A stretch of 11,498 nucleotides of DNA from an uncultured Actinomycetes bacterium (GCA_937862675.1 CALMEC010000117.1:1-11498), one strand, 5' to 3'. Numbered from the stretch's first letter, positions 1-6,906 are shown. Numbers and translations are program-made. The notes: generated from the letters alone by a model not told the origin.

Positions 1-440
1 AGGGGGAGCGGCTGGCTAGGGACGGCGTCCTCGGACCCGCCACGCGCGCGCGTCTCGCGAAGGCCACCCGTCCGACACCCCGCACGAAGGGCGGATCCGG
101 CCGGCGGATCGAGGTGCTCCTCGACCGTCAGCTCGCGCTCGCAATCGAGAACAACCGCGTGGTCCGGACCATCCACGTCTCGACCGGCACGGCGGCCAAT
201 CCCACCCGCGTCGGAACCTTCTCGGTCTACCTGAAGACGCGCAACTGGTGGTCGGTGCCGTTCCGCACGTGGCTGCCCTACGCACTCGCGTTCGACGGCG
301 GGATCGCCTTCCACGAGTACGCGCCGGTGCCGACGCAGCCGGCGTCCCACGGATGCGTCCGCATCACTGCGGGCATCGCCCAGTGGCTCTACAACTTCGC
401 GTCGGTCGGCACCCAGGTCAAGGTCCTGGCGAGGTCATGA
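1..440 (+). CDS. L,D-transpeptidase with peptidoglycan-binding domain tail (5'-truncated by window)
   Basis: Partial gene; the frame is open from the first complete codon at base 3 and ends at TGA 438-440, giving about 145 visible residues. The first ~20 residues (ERLARDGVLGPATRARL) look like the end of a PG_binding_1 repeat, where DGVLGPAT is a typical closing motif. A basic linker follows, then a YkuD catalytic domain (RIEVLLDRQLALAIENN, then VSTGTAANPTRVGTFSVY). The catalytic signature SHGCVRI near 354-374 carries the active-site His and Cys, and the upstream His of IAFHEY is also kept. Family knowledge: these exported enzymes make 3-3 crosslinks in peptidoglycan or attach proteins to it, acting outside the membrane. 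Any signal peptide would lie beyond the left edge. The stop overlaps the start of the next gene, so the two are probably co-transcribed. Family is confident; substrate is not known. Confidence 0.9.
   Translation, partial: GERLARDGVLGPATRARLAKATRPTPRTKGGSGRRIEVLLDRQLALAIENNRVVRTIHVSTGTAANPTRVGTFSVYLKTRNWWSVPFRTWLPYALAFDGGIAFHEYAPVPTQPASHGCVRITAGIAQWLYNFASVGTQVKVLARS
431..434 (+). promoter_or_regulatory. Ribosome binding site deciding the start of the substrate-binding protein gene
   Basis: GAGG at 431-434 lies inside the end of the L,D-transpeptidase gene. Three consecutive in-frame ATG codons follow at 437, 440 and 443. Spacing is 2, 5 and 8 nt respectively, so 440 or 443 fits better than 437. 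The protein is unchanged apart from one or two N-terminal methionines. Confidence 0.5.
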
Positions 441-1243
441 TGATGAGACGAATCCCGCTCACCGCCCTGGCCGTCGCGGCCCTCACGCCCGCCGTTGCAG
501 CGAACGCCGCGCCACCCGCGACCGTCAGCCCCGGCCGGCTCACCGTCGGCGTCGCGATGCCCAGCGAGGGTTTCCAGACCGGCGCGGTCCGGGGCGACGA
601 GGTCGTCTATGCCCGCGGGTTCGAGATCGATCTGGCCAAGCAGCTGGCGACGCAGCTGGAGCTCGGGAGCCCGCGCTTCATCCAGTCGCCGTTCCCGGAC
701 CTCTACTCGGCCGGCGCGAAGCCTTGGGACGTGGCCATCGGGCAGATCTCGGTCGTGGCGACCCGCCGGAAGACCACGGACTTCAGCGTCCCCTACATGC
801 TGGCTGACGAGGGCGTCCTCCTGACGCGGCAGGTCACCACGGTGCCGAAGAACATCGCCGCGTTGCGCAGCCTGCGTCTGTGCGTCGCCGCGTCGTCCAC
901 CGGGGCCGCGATCGTGCGGACCCGTGTGAAGCCCAAGGCGGCGGCAACCGCATACAAGGATGTCGACACCATGATGCAGTCGCTGCAGACCGGCCGGTGC
1001 CAGGCGGTGGTGTACGACGCGCCTTCTCTCGCCACGCTGCGCAAACGCGTCCCGAACCGGTACGGCGCGTTCGCCGGACGCATCCGCACGAACGAGACCT
1101 ACGGCATCTCGGTGCCGAAGGGCAGCGCGATCCTCGCGCCGGTCAACGCGGCCCTCGGTCGCATGACCGCGAGCGGCGCGATCAACGCGCTCGAGAAGAA
1201 GTGGCTGGCCGTCGACATCGACAAGCTGCCGATCCTGAAGTAG
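440..1243 (+). CDS. Exported family 3 (amino-acid-type) ABC transporter substrate-binding protein
   Basis: 267 residues from ATG 440; starts at 437 or 443 are possible (see the GAGG site). Residues 1-24 form a Sec signal peptide: MMRR, a hydrophobic LTALAVAALTPAVA core, then likely cleavage after AVA or ANA. There is no Cys at the cleavage region, so it does not look like a lipoprotein, which is unusual for a solute-binding protein of a Gram-positive-type cell. The mature part shows SBP_bac_3 features: LTVGVAMP at the first strand, GFEIDLAKQLA (60-70), WDVAIGQISVVATRRKTTDFSVPY (in pieces, 96-119), then AVVYDAPSL (189-197). Cys148 and Cys187 could form the disulfide seen in some actinobacterial members. 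Such proteins bind amino acids or similar small solutes outside the membrane and deliver them to a permease. No permease or ATPase gene is adjacent, so the partner transporter is unknown; a sensory or cell-wall role with the upstream L,D-transpeptidase is possible but only inferred. Confidence 0.88.
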   Translation: MMRRIPLTALAVAALTPAVAANAAPPATVSPGRLTVGVAMPSEGFQTGAVRGDEVVYARGFEIDLAKQLATQLELGSPRFIQSPFPDLYSAGAKPWDVAIGQISVVATRRKTTDFSVPYMLADEGVLLTRQVTTVPKNIAALRSLRLCVAASSTGAAIVRTRVKPKAAATAYKDVDTMMQSLQTGRCQAVVYDAPSLATLRKRVPNRYGAFAGRIRTNETYGISVPKGSAILAPVNAALGRMTASGAINALEKKWLAVDIDKLPILK

Positions 1244-1254
1244 CGGTTGCTCGA

Positions 1255-1271
1255 GGTCGCCGTGGGCGACC
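1255..1271 (+). terminator. Candidate terminator hairpin after the substrate-binding protein gene
   Basis: Perfect 7-bp inverted repeat GGTCGCC/GGCGACC with a 3-nt GTG loop, starting 12 nt after the TAG stop at 1241-1243. No T-run follows, as is common for hairpin terminators of GC-rich actinobacteria, so termination activity is inferred from position and stem only. Confidence 0.45.
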
Positions 1272-1282
1272 GGATGGAGGGG

Positions 1283-1319
1283 CGTGTCATCCCTGGTGCC
1301 AGGCACCACGGGTGACACG
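1283..1319. repeat. Palindromic repeat unit, copy 1
   Basis: An 18-bp left arm (1283-1300) and 18-bp right arm (1302-1319) around a single central A; 16 of 18 positions are complementary. The core is GGTGCCAGGCACC and the outer part is GTGTCA/TGACAC. Confidence 0.85.
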
Positions 1320-1330
1320 GCCGACGCCGA

Positions 1331-1460
1331 TTTCACAGAACCGCTGCAAACAGGCGTATTCCGCCAGAGCCGATCCTCCCGGGTGTCATTCCCGGTGCCA
1401 GGCACCAGGGATGACACGCCGGTTCGACCACCCCTCCCTCACCCGCCTTTGCCAGAATCG
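1331..1460 (+). repeat. Three degenerate short direct repeats (TTT..CAGAAYCG type)
   Basis: Related 13-14 bp strings occur at 1331-1343 (TTTCACAGAACCG), 1359-1372 (TTCCGCCAGAGCCG) and 1448-1460 (TTTGCCAGAATCG). The first two lie between the palindromes and the third lies outside the second palindrome. Copies 1 and 3 match at 10 of 13 positions. Function is unknown; they may be part of the mobile repeat or separate protein-binding sites near the purC promoter. The similarity is modest and could be partly chance. Confidence 0.4.
1383..1417. repeat. Palindromic repeat unit, copy 2
   Basis: 17-bp arms (1383-1399 and 1401-1417) around a central A at 1400, complementary at 15 of 17 positions, with the same GGTGCCAGGCACC core as copy 1. 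Its right arm is identical to the reverse complement of the left arm of copy 1. Confidence 0.85.
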
Positions 1461-1491
1461 TCACCAAGGTCCGGGGGTTACCGGAGACCGC

Positions 1492-1497
1492 TAAACT
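1492..1497 (+). promoter_or_regulatory. Candidate -10 element of the purine operon promoter (leaderless purC)
   Basis: TAAACT matches the conserved TAnnnT positions of a -10 box and is an AT-rich island in GC-rich DNA. Its last base is 7 nt before the purC GTG at 1505, so transcription should begin at or next to the start codon, giving a leaderless mRNA. No good -35 box is visible at the normal spacing (around 1469-1474 the sequence is GTCCGG), and there is no Shine-Dalgarno sequence at usable distance, which agrees with leaderless translation. Confidence 0.55.
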
Positions 1498-1504
1498 CCC
1501 GGGG

Positions 1505-2380
1505 GTGCAGCTCCTCCTGCAAGGCAAGGTCCGGGACGTCCACGACCTCGGCGGCAACACGCTGCTCATCGTCACCAGCGACCGCATCAGCGCCTACGAC
1601 GTCGTGATGCCCACACCGATCCCCGACAAGGGGCGGGTGCTTACGGCCGTCTCCGCGCACTGGTTCGCCCGGACCGGTCACATCGCGCCCAACCACGTGG
1701 TCAGCACGCACCTGCGCGACATGCCGTCCGAGGCGGGCGACGACCTCGCCGGCCGCTCGATGGTGGTGAAGAGACTCGACATGCTCCCCATCGAGTGCGT
1801 CGTGCGCGGGTACCTCTCCGGAAGCGGGTGGCGCGACTACACGGCAAAAGATGCCGTGTGCGGTCACGTCCTCCCGCGGGGCCTGCGGCAGTCCGAGCGT
1901 CTTCCCGAGCCCATCTTCACGCCGGCCACCAAGGCGCAGTCGGGACACGACGAGAACATCACCCGGGACCAGGCCGCCGATATCGTCGGTCGTGAGACGC
2001 TGGAGGAGGCCGAGCGCATCTCCATCGCCCTCTACGAGTTCGTGGCGGCGCAGGCGGAGGCGGCGGGCATCATCCTGGCCGACACCAAGTTCGAGCTCGG
2101 CCGTGACGAGAACGGGGTCCTCACCATCGGCGACGAGGTGGCCACCCCCGACTCGTCCCGCTTCTGGCCGGCCGACGAGTACGCCGTCGGCACCAGCCCG
2201 CCCTCGTTCGACAAGCAGTACCTCCGCGACTGGCTGGACACATCCGGCTGGGACCACACCCCGCCCGCGCCGGAGCTCCCCCCGGACGTCGTCGCCGGCA
2301 CGCGTGAGCGTTACCTCGAAGCCCACGAGCGGCTCACCGGCCGCACACTCGACCGCTGGATCCAGGAGTGCACCGAATGA
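1505..2380 (+). CDS. purC: Phosphoribosylaminoimidazole-succinocarboxamide (SAICAR) synthase
   Basis: Step 8 of purine synthesis: ATP-dependent joining of CAIR and aspartate to give SAICAR, in the cytoplasm. The 291-residue protein is of the long, ADE1-like form. Recognisable blocks are GKVRD (7-11, nucleotide-binding hairpin), SDRISAYD (25-32), ECVVRGYLSGSGW (97-109), PEPIFTPATKA then GHDENI (135-151), DTKFELG (193-199) and DEVATPDSSRFW (210-221). The GTG at 1505 is the only usual start codon in frame after the stop at 1412-1414. It is preceded by a -10 box and no Shine-Dalgarno site, suggesting a leaderless start. Upstream in-frame codons read ..AKLPG before VQLLLQGKVRD, a little like the N-termini of longer homologues, but no ATG, GTG or TTG is available there. 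First gene of the operon; its TGA overlaps the purS ATG. Confidence 0.97.
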   Translation: MQLLLQGKVRDVHDLGGNTLLIVTSDRISAYDVVMPTPIPDKGRVLTAVSAHWFARTGHIAPNHVVSTHLRDMPSEAGDDLAGRSMVVKRLDMLPIECVVRGYLSGSGWRDYTAKDAVCGHVLPRGLRQSERLPEPIFTPATKAQSGHDENITRDQAADIVGRETLEEAERISIALYEFVAAQAEAAGIILADTKFELGRDENGVLTIGDEVATPDSSRFWPADEYAVGTSPPSFDKQYLRDWLDTSGWDHTPPAPELPPDVVAGTRERYLEAHERLTGRTLDRWIQECTE

Positions 2381-2613
2381 CCCGAGTCGTCGTCACCGTC
2401 ATGCCGCGCGCGGAGATTCTCGACCCACAGGGTCAGACCGTGGTGCGTGCGCTCCACACGATGGGGTTCGATGACGTCACCGACGTGCGCATCGGCAAGC
2501 AGATCGTCCTCGACCTCTCCGGAGCGGATCCGGAGGCCGAAGCCCGCCAGATGTGCGAGCGCCTCCTGGTCAACCGGCTGGTGGAGGACTACGAGATCGA
2601 GGTGCAGGGCTGA
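2377..2613 (+). CDS. purS: Phosphoribosylformylglycinamidine synthase subunit PurS
   Basis: Small subunit of the three-part FGAM synthase; family members are about 80 residues and dimerise to bridge PurL and PurQ, helping ammonia transfer. The 78-residue product starts at ATG 2377, overlapping the purC stop as ATGA, with AGGAG at 2364-2368, 8 nt upstream. Family features are the first strand VVVTVMPRAEILDPQG, then VVRALHTMGF, DVRIGKQIVLDL, and the C-terminal ERLLVNRLVEDYEIEV. An alternative GTG start at 2368, nine bases upstream, adds only MHR and lacks this spacing. Position directly before purQ and purL supports the assignment. Confidence 0.96.
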   Translation: MTRVVVTVMPRAEILDPQGQTVVRALHTMGFDDVTDVRIGKQIVLDLSGADPEAEARQMCERLLVNRLVEDYEIEVQG

Positions 2614-2615
2614 CC

Positions 2616-3287
2616 GTGAGCACCCCCGCCGTCACCGTCATCCACTTCCCCGGCTCCCTCGACCACGAGGCAGCCGCTCGCGTCATGGACGAGATCACGG
2701 GCCCCGGGAACGGGGCGACCATCGTCTCGCACCGCGCCGCCGCCCTTCCCGAGGGCACGGCCGCCGTGGTGCTTCCCGGGGGCTTCTCCTACGGCGACCA
2801 CCTGCGCTGCGGCGCCATCGCCAGCCGTGCGCCGATCATGGACGCCGTGCGTGAGTTCGCCGAACGCGGCGGGCCCGTCCTGGGCATCTGCAACGGCTTC
2901 CAGATCCTCTGCGAGTCCGGACTCCTTCCGGGGGTCCTGCGCCCCAACGACACGCAGGCGTTCATCTGCCGTCAGGCCACACTCGAGATCGTCGACGACT
3001 CCACCCCCTGGACGAGCGGCCGTTCGAGCGGAGAGACGCTCTCGGTGCCGATCAAGCATCACGACGGCGCATGGCAGGGTGACACCGCCGCCTGCCGCGT
3101 CGTCTTCCGTTATCGCGACGGGAACCCCAACGGGTCTCAGGACGCCATCGCCGGCATCGCCAACCACGCGGGCAACGTGATGGGCCTCATGCCGCATCCG
3201 GAGATGGCATGCGAGGAACTCCTCGGCTCGGCCGACGGACGCGTCGTCATGGGCGGCCTCCTCCCGGGATCCGCGGTGGCCGCATGA
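2616..3287 (+). CDS. purQ: Phosphoribosylformylglycinamidine synthase subunit PurQ (glutaminase)
   Basis: Class I glutamine amidotransferase subunit; it releases ammonia from glutamine for PurL at step 4. The 223-residue product starts at GTG 2616, 2 nt after the purS stop, with AGGG at 2606-2609. The frame is open further upstream but that part reads as purS out of frame. Motifs: FPGSLDHE at the N-terminus (usual FPGSNCD-type position), VVLPGGFSYGD, the nucleophile elbow GICNGFQIL with Cys92, and MPHPE with catalytic His194 and Glu196. The stop overlaps the purL ATG. Length and motifs fit the stand-alone bacterial PurQ, not the fused large PurL. Confidence 0.97.
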   Translation: MSTPAVTVIHFPGSLDHEAAARVMDEITGPGNGATIVSHRAAALPEGTAAVVLPGGFSYGDHLRCGAIASRAPIMDAVREFAERGGPVLGICNGFQILCESGLLPGVLRPNDTQAFICRQATLEIVDDSTPWTSGRSSGETLSVPIKHHDGAWQGDTAACRVVFRYRDGNPNGSQDAIAGIANHAGNVMGLMPHPEMACEELLGSADGRVVMGGLLPGSAVAA

Positions 3288-5461
3288 GCACCGACACCAC
3301 GCCCCTCCACCGCCAGCTCGGCCTCACCGACTGGGAGAACGACCGCATCCCCGAGCTCCTCGGACGCGAACCCACCGGACCCGAGCTCGTCATGTTCAGC
3401 CTCATGTGGAGCGAACACTGCTCCTACAAGCACTCCAAGCCGCTTCTCCGCGGCTTCCCCACCGAGGGACCGACGGTGCTGCAGGGCCCGGGTGAGAACG
3501 CCGGCGCCATCGACATCGGCGACGGTCTCGCCGTCACCTTCAAGATCGAGAGCCACAACCATCCCTCCGCCGTGGAGCCGTTCGAGGGGGCGGCCACCGG
3601 CGTGGGCGGCATCATCCGCGACATCCTCGCCATGGGCGCCAAGCCCATCGCGCTCCTCGACTCGCTGCGCTTCGGAAGCCTCCGGAGCAATCGCAGCCGT
3701 TACCTGTTCCGCCGCGCCGTGGAGGGCATCGGCCACTACGGCAACTGCATCGGCATCCCCACCGTGGGCGGCGAAGTGCTCTTCGACCCGGTGTACGAGG
3801 ACTCGTGCCTGGTCAACGCCATGTGCGTCGGCATCGTGCCGGCCGACCGCATCCTGCGGGCCGCGGCCGAGGGCGTGGGCAACCGCCTGATCCTGTTCGG
3901 CAACCGCACCGGCAAGGACGGCATCGGCGGCGCCAGCGTGCTGGCCAGTGCCGAGTTCTCCCACGACGACGACAAGCGTCCGTCCGTGCAGGTCAGCGAC
4001 CCGTTCACCGAGCGCAAGCTCATGGACTGCTGCCAGGCCCTGGCCGACTCCGGCCTCCTTGTCGCGCTGCAGGACCTCGGTGCCGCCGGACTCACCTCCA
4101 GTGCGAGCGAGATGGCCTCCAAGGGCGGCGTCGGCCTCCGCATCGACTTGGACCGGGTGCCGCTGCGCGAGGAGGGCATGGCCCCGGCCGAGATCCTCGT
4201 CTCCGAGAGCCAGGAGCGCATGCTGGCCGTCGTCACGCCCGAGGACGTGGACGCCGCCATCGCGCTCTGTGAGGCTTACGACCTGGACGCCACCGACATC
4301 GGCGAGGTCACCGAGGGCGACGCCCTGGTGGCCGTGCACAACGGCGAGGTCGTGGTGGACATCCCCGCGCGCCTGCTGGCCGACGACGCCCCCGTCTACG
4401 AGGTGCCGCAGGATCCGGCGCCCGAGCCCGCGCCGATCGACCCGTCCACAGTGCCGGAGCCGTCCGACCTGGTTCAGGCCTGGTGCGACCTGCTGGCCAC
4501 GCCCAGCATCGCCAGCAAGCGCTGGGTCTACGAGCAGTACGACCACCTGGTCGGTGCCAACACCGTGGTGCGTCCCGGCGGGGACGCAGCCGTCATCCGC
4601 GTCCCCGGCACCGCGACCGGGCTCGCCCTCACCACCGACTGCGCCGAGCGTCACTGCCAGGCCGACCCGCGCGGCGGCGGTGCGGCCGGTGTCCTGGAGG
4701 CCGCGCGCAACATCGCGTGCGTGGGCGGCACCCCGGCGGCCATCACCAACTGCCTCAACTTCCCCAACCCCGAGAAAGGTCACACCGGCTGGCGCCTCGC
4801 GCAGGCCATCGCCGGCATGGCCGACGCGTGCCGTGCGCTCGGCACACCCGTCGTCTCCGGCAACGTGTCGCTCTACAACGAGAGCGCCGAGCGCATGATC
4901 TATCCCACCCCCGTGGTCGGGATGGTGGGGATCCTGGACGACGCGGCGGCCACCACCGGCCACGGGTTCGTGGCGGAGGGTGACGTCGTCCTCCTCGCCG
5001 GCGGGGCCGAACCGCGTCTCGACGCCAGCGAGTACCTGGGCAGCGCCGAGGGCCGGCCGGACACCCCCGACATCGGCGCCGAGGTCGCGCTCTGCCGTTT
5101 CGTCGCCGACGCCGTGAGCTCCGGTTCGGTCCGCTCGGCGCACGACGTGTCACAGGGTGGGCTCGCGGTGGCGCTCGCCGAGTCCGCCATGGCCGGGTCG
5201 ATCGGCGCCACCGTCACGCTGGACGGCGACACCCGGCCGGATGTCGCGCTCTTCGGCGAGGCCGGCGGCCGCGTCCTCCTCACCTGCACCCCGGAGGGGG
5301 TGGAGGGCCTCCTCTCCCGCGCCGGCGACGTCCCCCTCCGCGAGGTCGGTGTCGTGGGCGGCGACGCCCTCTCGGTGCAGATCGGCGGCGCATCCGTCAT
5401 CCTAGGGGTGGACCGCGCCCGCGAGGCGTACGAAACCGCGATCCCGGACGCACTTCGATGA
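3284..5461 (+). CDS. purL: Phosphoribosylformylglycinamidine synthase subunit PurL (small type)
   Basis: ATP-dependent synthetase subunit that converts FGAR plus ammonia to FGAM at step 4. The 725 residues match the small PurL used with PurS and PurQ, about half the length of the fused enterobacterial enzyme. The two AIRS-like halves are visible. The first has WSEHCSYKHS (42-51, conserved His45), GPGENAG (68-74), ESHNHPSAVEPFEGAATGVG (89-108) and SESQERM (307-313). The second has TTDCAERHCQADPRGGG (450-466), EAARNIACVG, CLNFPNPEKG, GNVSLYNES (526-534), PTPVVGMVG and HDVSQGGLA. A Pro/Glu-rich linker (about 375-394) joins the halves. Two otherwise strong blocks are slightly unusual: GGAAGVLEAARN and LNFPNPEKGHTGW. 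The start ATG at 3284 overlaps the purQ stop as ATGA and has no clear Shine-Dalgarno site, suggesting reinitiation coupling. The stop overlaps purF. Confidence 0.97.
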   Translation: MSTDTTPLHRQLGLTDWENDRIPELLGREPTGPELVMFSLMWSEHCSYKHSKPLLRGFPTEGPTVLQGPGENAGAIDIGDGLAVTFKIESHNHPSAVEPFEGAATGVGGIIRDILAMGAKPIALLDSLRFGSLRSNRSRYLFRRAVEGIGHYGNCIGIPTVGGEVLFDPVYEDSCLVNAMCVGIVPADRILRAAAEGVGNRLILFGNRTGKDGIGGASVLASAEFSHDDDKRPSVQVSDPFTERKLMDCCQALADSGLLVALQDLGAAGLTSSASEMASKGGVGLRIDLDRVPLREEGMAPAEILVSESQERMLAVVTPEDVDAAIALCEAYDLDATDIGEVTEGDALVAVHNGEVVVDIPARLLADDAPVYEVPQDPAPEPAPIDPSTVPEPSDLVQAWCDLLATPSIASKRWVYEQYDHLVGANTVVRPGGDAAVIRVPGTATGLALTTDCAERHCQADPRGGGAAGVLEAARNIACVGGTPAAITNCLNFPNPEKGHTGWRLAQAIAGMADACRALGTPVVSGNVSLYNESAERMIYPTPVVGMVGILDDAAATTGHGFVAEGDVVLLAGGAEPRLDASEYLGSAEGRPDTPDIGAEVALCRFVADAVSSGSVRSAHDVSQGGLAVALAESAMAGSIGATVTLDGDTRPDVALFGEAGGRVLLTCTPEGVEGLLSRAGDVPLREVGVVGGDALSVQIGGASVILGVDRAREAYETAIPDALR

Positions 5462-6906
5462 CCCTCGGTTCGACCCACGACGAGACGCTGGACGACCGTC
5501 CCAAGGAGGAGTGCGGCGTCTTCGGCGTCGTCGCACCCGGCCGTGACGTCGCCCGCGTCACCTTCTTCGCGCTCATGGCGATGCAGCACCGCGGTCAGGA
5601 GAGCGCGGGCATCGCCGTCGCCGAGAACGGTCAGGTCACCGTGCTGCGCGACCTCGGGCTCGTGACCGACGTGTTCGACGAGAACGCGCTCCGCACGCTG
5701 ACCGGCGACATGGCCATCGGCCATGTGCGCTACTCCACCACCGGCGCCAACAAGTGGGACAACGCCCAGCCGGTGGTGCACACCCGCGGCAAGGACCTCA
5801 TCGCGCTCGGCCACAACGGCAACCTCTGCAACACGGCGTCACTCCGACGCGATCTGCAGCAGGGCGGCGACCTCTCCGCCACGACCGACAGTGAGCTCAT
5901 CGTGGCGGCGCTCGCCGACACCGAGGGCGACCTGCTGGATGCCGTGCGCCAGGCCATGCCGCGTTTCTCCGGCGCCTACTCCGTGGTGGCCCTGTCGTCC
6001 TCCGAGCTCGTCGCGTTCCGCGACCCCTACGGTGTGCGCCCGCTCGCCATCGGCCAGCTCCCCGACGACGGCTGGTGCATCGCCAGCGAGACCTGCGCCT
6101 TCGACCAGATCGGCGCCACCTACGTACGCGACGTCGTGCCCGGCGAGGCCATCCGCCTCAGCCCGGACGGCATCGAGAGCGTCCAGGCCATGCCCAAGGC
6201 CGACTCCAAGCTCTGCGTCTTCGAGACGATCTACTTCGCGCGGCCCGACAGCATCATCGACAACCAGGCCGTCTGGGACCTCCGCCACCGCATGGGCCAG
6301 CAGCTCGCCATCGAGTCGCCGGTCGACGCGGACCTCGTGGTCGGGCTCCCGGACTCCGGCACGCCGGCCGCCATCGGGTTCTCCAACGAGTCCGGCATCC
6401 CGTTCGGGGAGGGCGTGGTCCGCAGCCGGTACGTCGGCCGCACGTTCATCCAGCCCGAGCAGCAGCTGCGCCGCAACAGCGTCCGCCGCAAGTTCAACCC
6501 GCTGCCCACCATCCTCGCGGGGAAGCGCGTCGTCATCGTCGACGACTCCATCGTCCGCGGCACGACCATCCAGCAGGTCATCCGCATGTTCGAGGAGGCC
6601 GGGGCGCTCGAGGTCCACCTGCGCATCTCCAGCCCGCCGGTCCGCTGGCCCTGCTTCTACGGCATCGACATGGCGACCCGTGATGAGCTGATCGCCGCCG
6701 ACAACGAGGTGGAGAAGATCCGGGACGAGGTCGGCGCCGCCAGCCTCGCCTACATCTCGCTCGACGGGCTCCAGACGGCGCTGGGCCTCCCGGGCGAGCG
6801 CTACTGCCGCGCCTGCTTCACCGGCGACTACCCCATCCCGGTTCCCGGTCAGGCCATGAAGCTGAGCTTCGAGGACGCGCCGCAGAGCGTCGTGAGCGGC
6901 GCATGA
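5458..6906 (+). CDS. purF: Amidophosphoribosyltransferase (iron-sulfur type, with propeptide)
   Basis: Catalyses the committed first step: PRPP plus glutamine to 5-phosphoribosylamine. The 482-residue protein has an Ntn-type glutaminase domain and a type I phosphoribosyltransferase domain. The nucleophile is Cys19 in EECGVFG, so an 18-residue propeptide must be cut off, as in Bacillus-type enzymes. HRGQESAG (44-51), VRYSTTG and LGHNGNL follow. The PRPP loop is VVIVDDSIVRGTT (358-370). Four cysteines match the [4Fe-4S] ligands of the oxygen-sensitive class: Cys253 (LCVFETIYFARPDS), Cys399 (RWPCFYGIDM), Cys450 and Cys453 (YCRACF). The start ATG at 5458 overlaps the purL stop as ATGA with weak Shine-Dalgarno; the stop overlaps purM. 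The family is feedback-inhibited by purine nucleotides. Confidence 0.98.
   Translation: MTLGSTHDETLDDRPKEECGVFGVVAPGRDVARVTFFALMAMQHRGQESAGIAVAENGQVTVLRDLGLVTDVFDENALRTLTGDMAIGHVRYSTTGANKWDNAQPVVHTRGKDLIALGHNGNLCNTASLRRDLQQGGDLSATTDSELIVAALADTEGDLLDAVRQAMPRFSGAYSVVALSSSELVAFRDPYGVRPLAIGQLPDDGWCIASETCAFDQIGATYVRDVVPGEAIRLSPDGIESVQAMPKADSKLCVFETIYFARPDSIIDNQAVWDLRHRMGQQLAIESPVDADLVVGLPDSGTPAAIGFSNESGIPFGEGVVRSRYVGRTFIQPEQQLRRNSVRRKFNPLPTILAGKRVVIVDDSIVRGTTIQQVIRMFEEAGALEVHLRISSPPVRWPCFYGIDMATRDELIAADNEVEKIRDEVGAASLAYISLDGLQTALGLPGERYCRACFTGDYPIPVPGQAMKLSFEDAPQSVVSGA

Larger units (their letters stand above)
1281..1420. repeat. 140-bp REPIN/MITE-like element with 20-bp terminal inverted repeats
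   Basis: The two ends, 1281-1300 (GGCGTGTCATCCCTGGTGCC) and 1401-1420, are perfect reverse complements over 20 bp. Each end is also half of a near-perfect palindrome centred on GGTGCCAGGCACC, so the element is two palindromic units whose centres (1301 and 1400) are 99 bp apart. The spacer between them is less GC-rich than the neighbouring genes and contains short CAGA repeats. No transposase or open frame is present. Extragenic placement, paired palindromes and small size resemble REPINs or MITEs mobilised in trans by REP-associated tyrosine transposases or other enzymes. No clear target-site duplication is seen. The RNA could fold into strong hairpins between the two operons. Confidence 0.75.

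Noticed and set aside
389..1417. 342-codon minus-strand frame over the substrate-binding protein gene and the palindromes
   Set aside because: The + strand encodes a good signal peptide and SBP_bac_3 motifs. The VPGT..DDT text at the ends of this frame is just the palindromic repeat being translated.
1283..1420. CRISPR array
   Set aside because: Only two units, each internally palindromic, with the second pairing to the first as an inverted repeat; no regular spacers and no cas genes.
1419..1504. Purine riboswitch before purC
   Set aside because: The -10 box at 1492-1497 leaves no leader RNA, and I see no aptamer-like pairing in the short gap.
1284..1607. 107-codon + strand frame starting in the first palindrome and overlapping purC
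   Set aside because: Its peptide is translated repeat followed by out-of-frame purC; purC itself explains the coding signal.
4679..4720. DPRGGG in PurL as a damaged DPYxGG motif
   Set aside because: Related PurL proteins vary at this position, with charged residues after DP; not enough to call it abnormal.
3137..5143. 668-codon open frame on the minus strand opposite purL
   Set aside because: Its text is rich in Arg, Gly, Ala, Val and His with no recognisable motif, and it mirrors the third-position GC bias of purL. Long antisense frames are expected in DNA of this composition.
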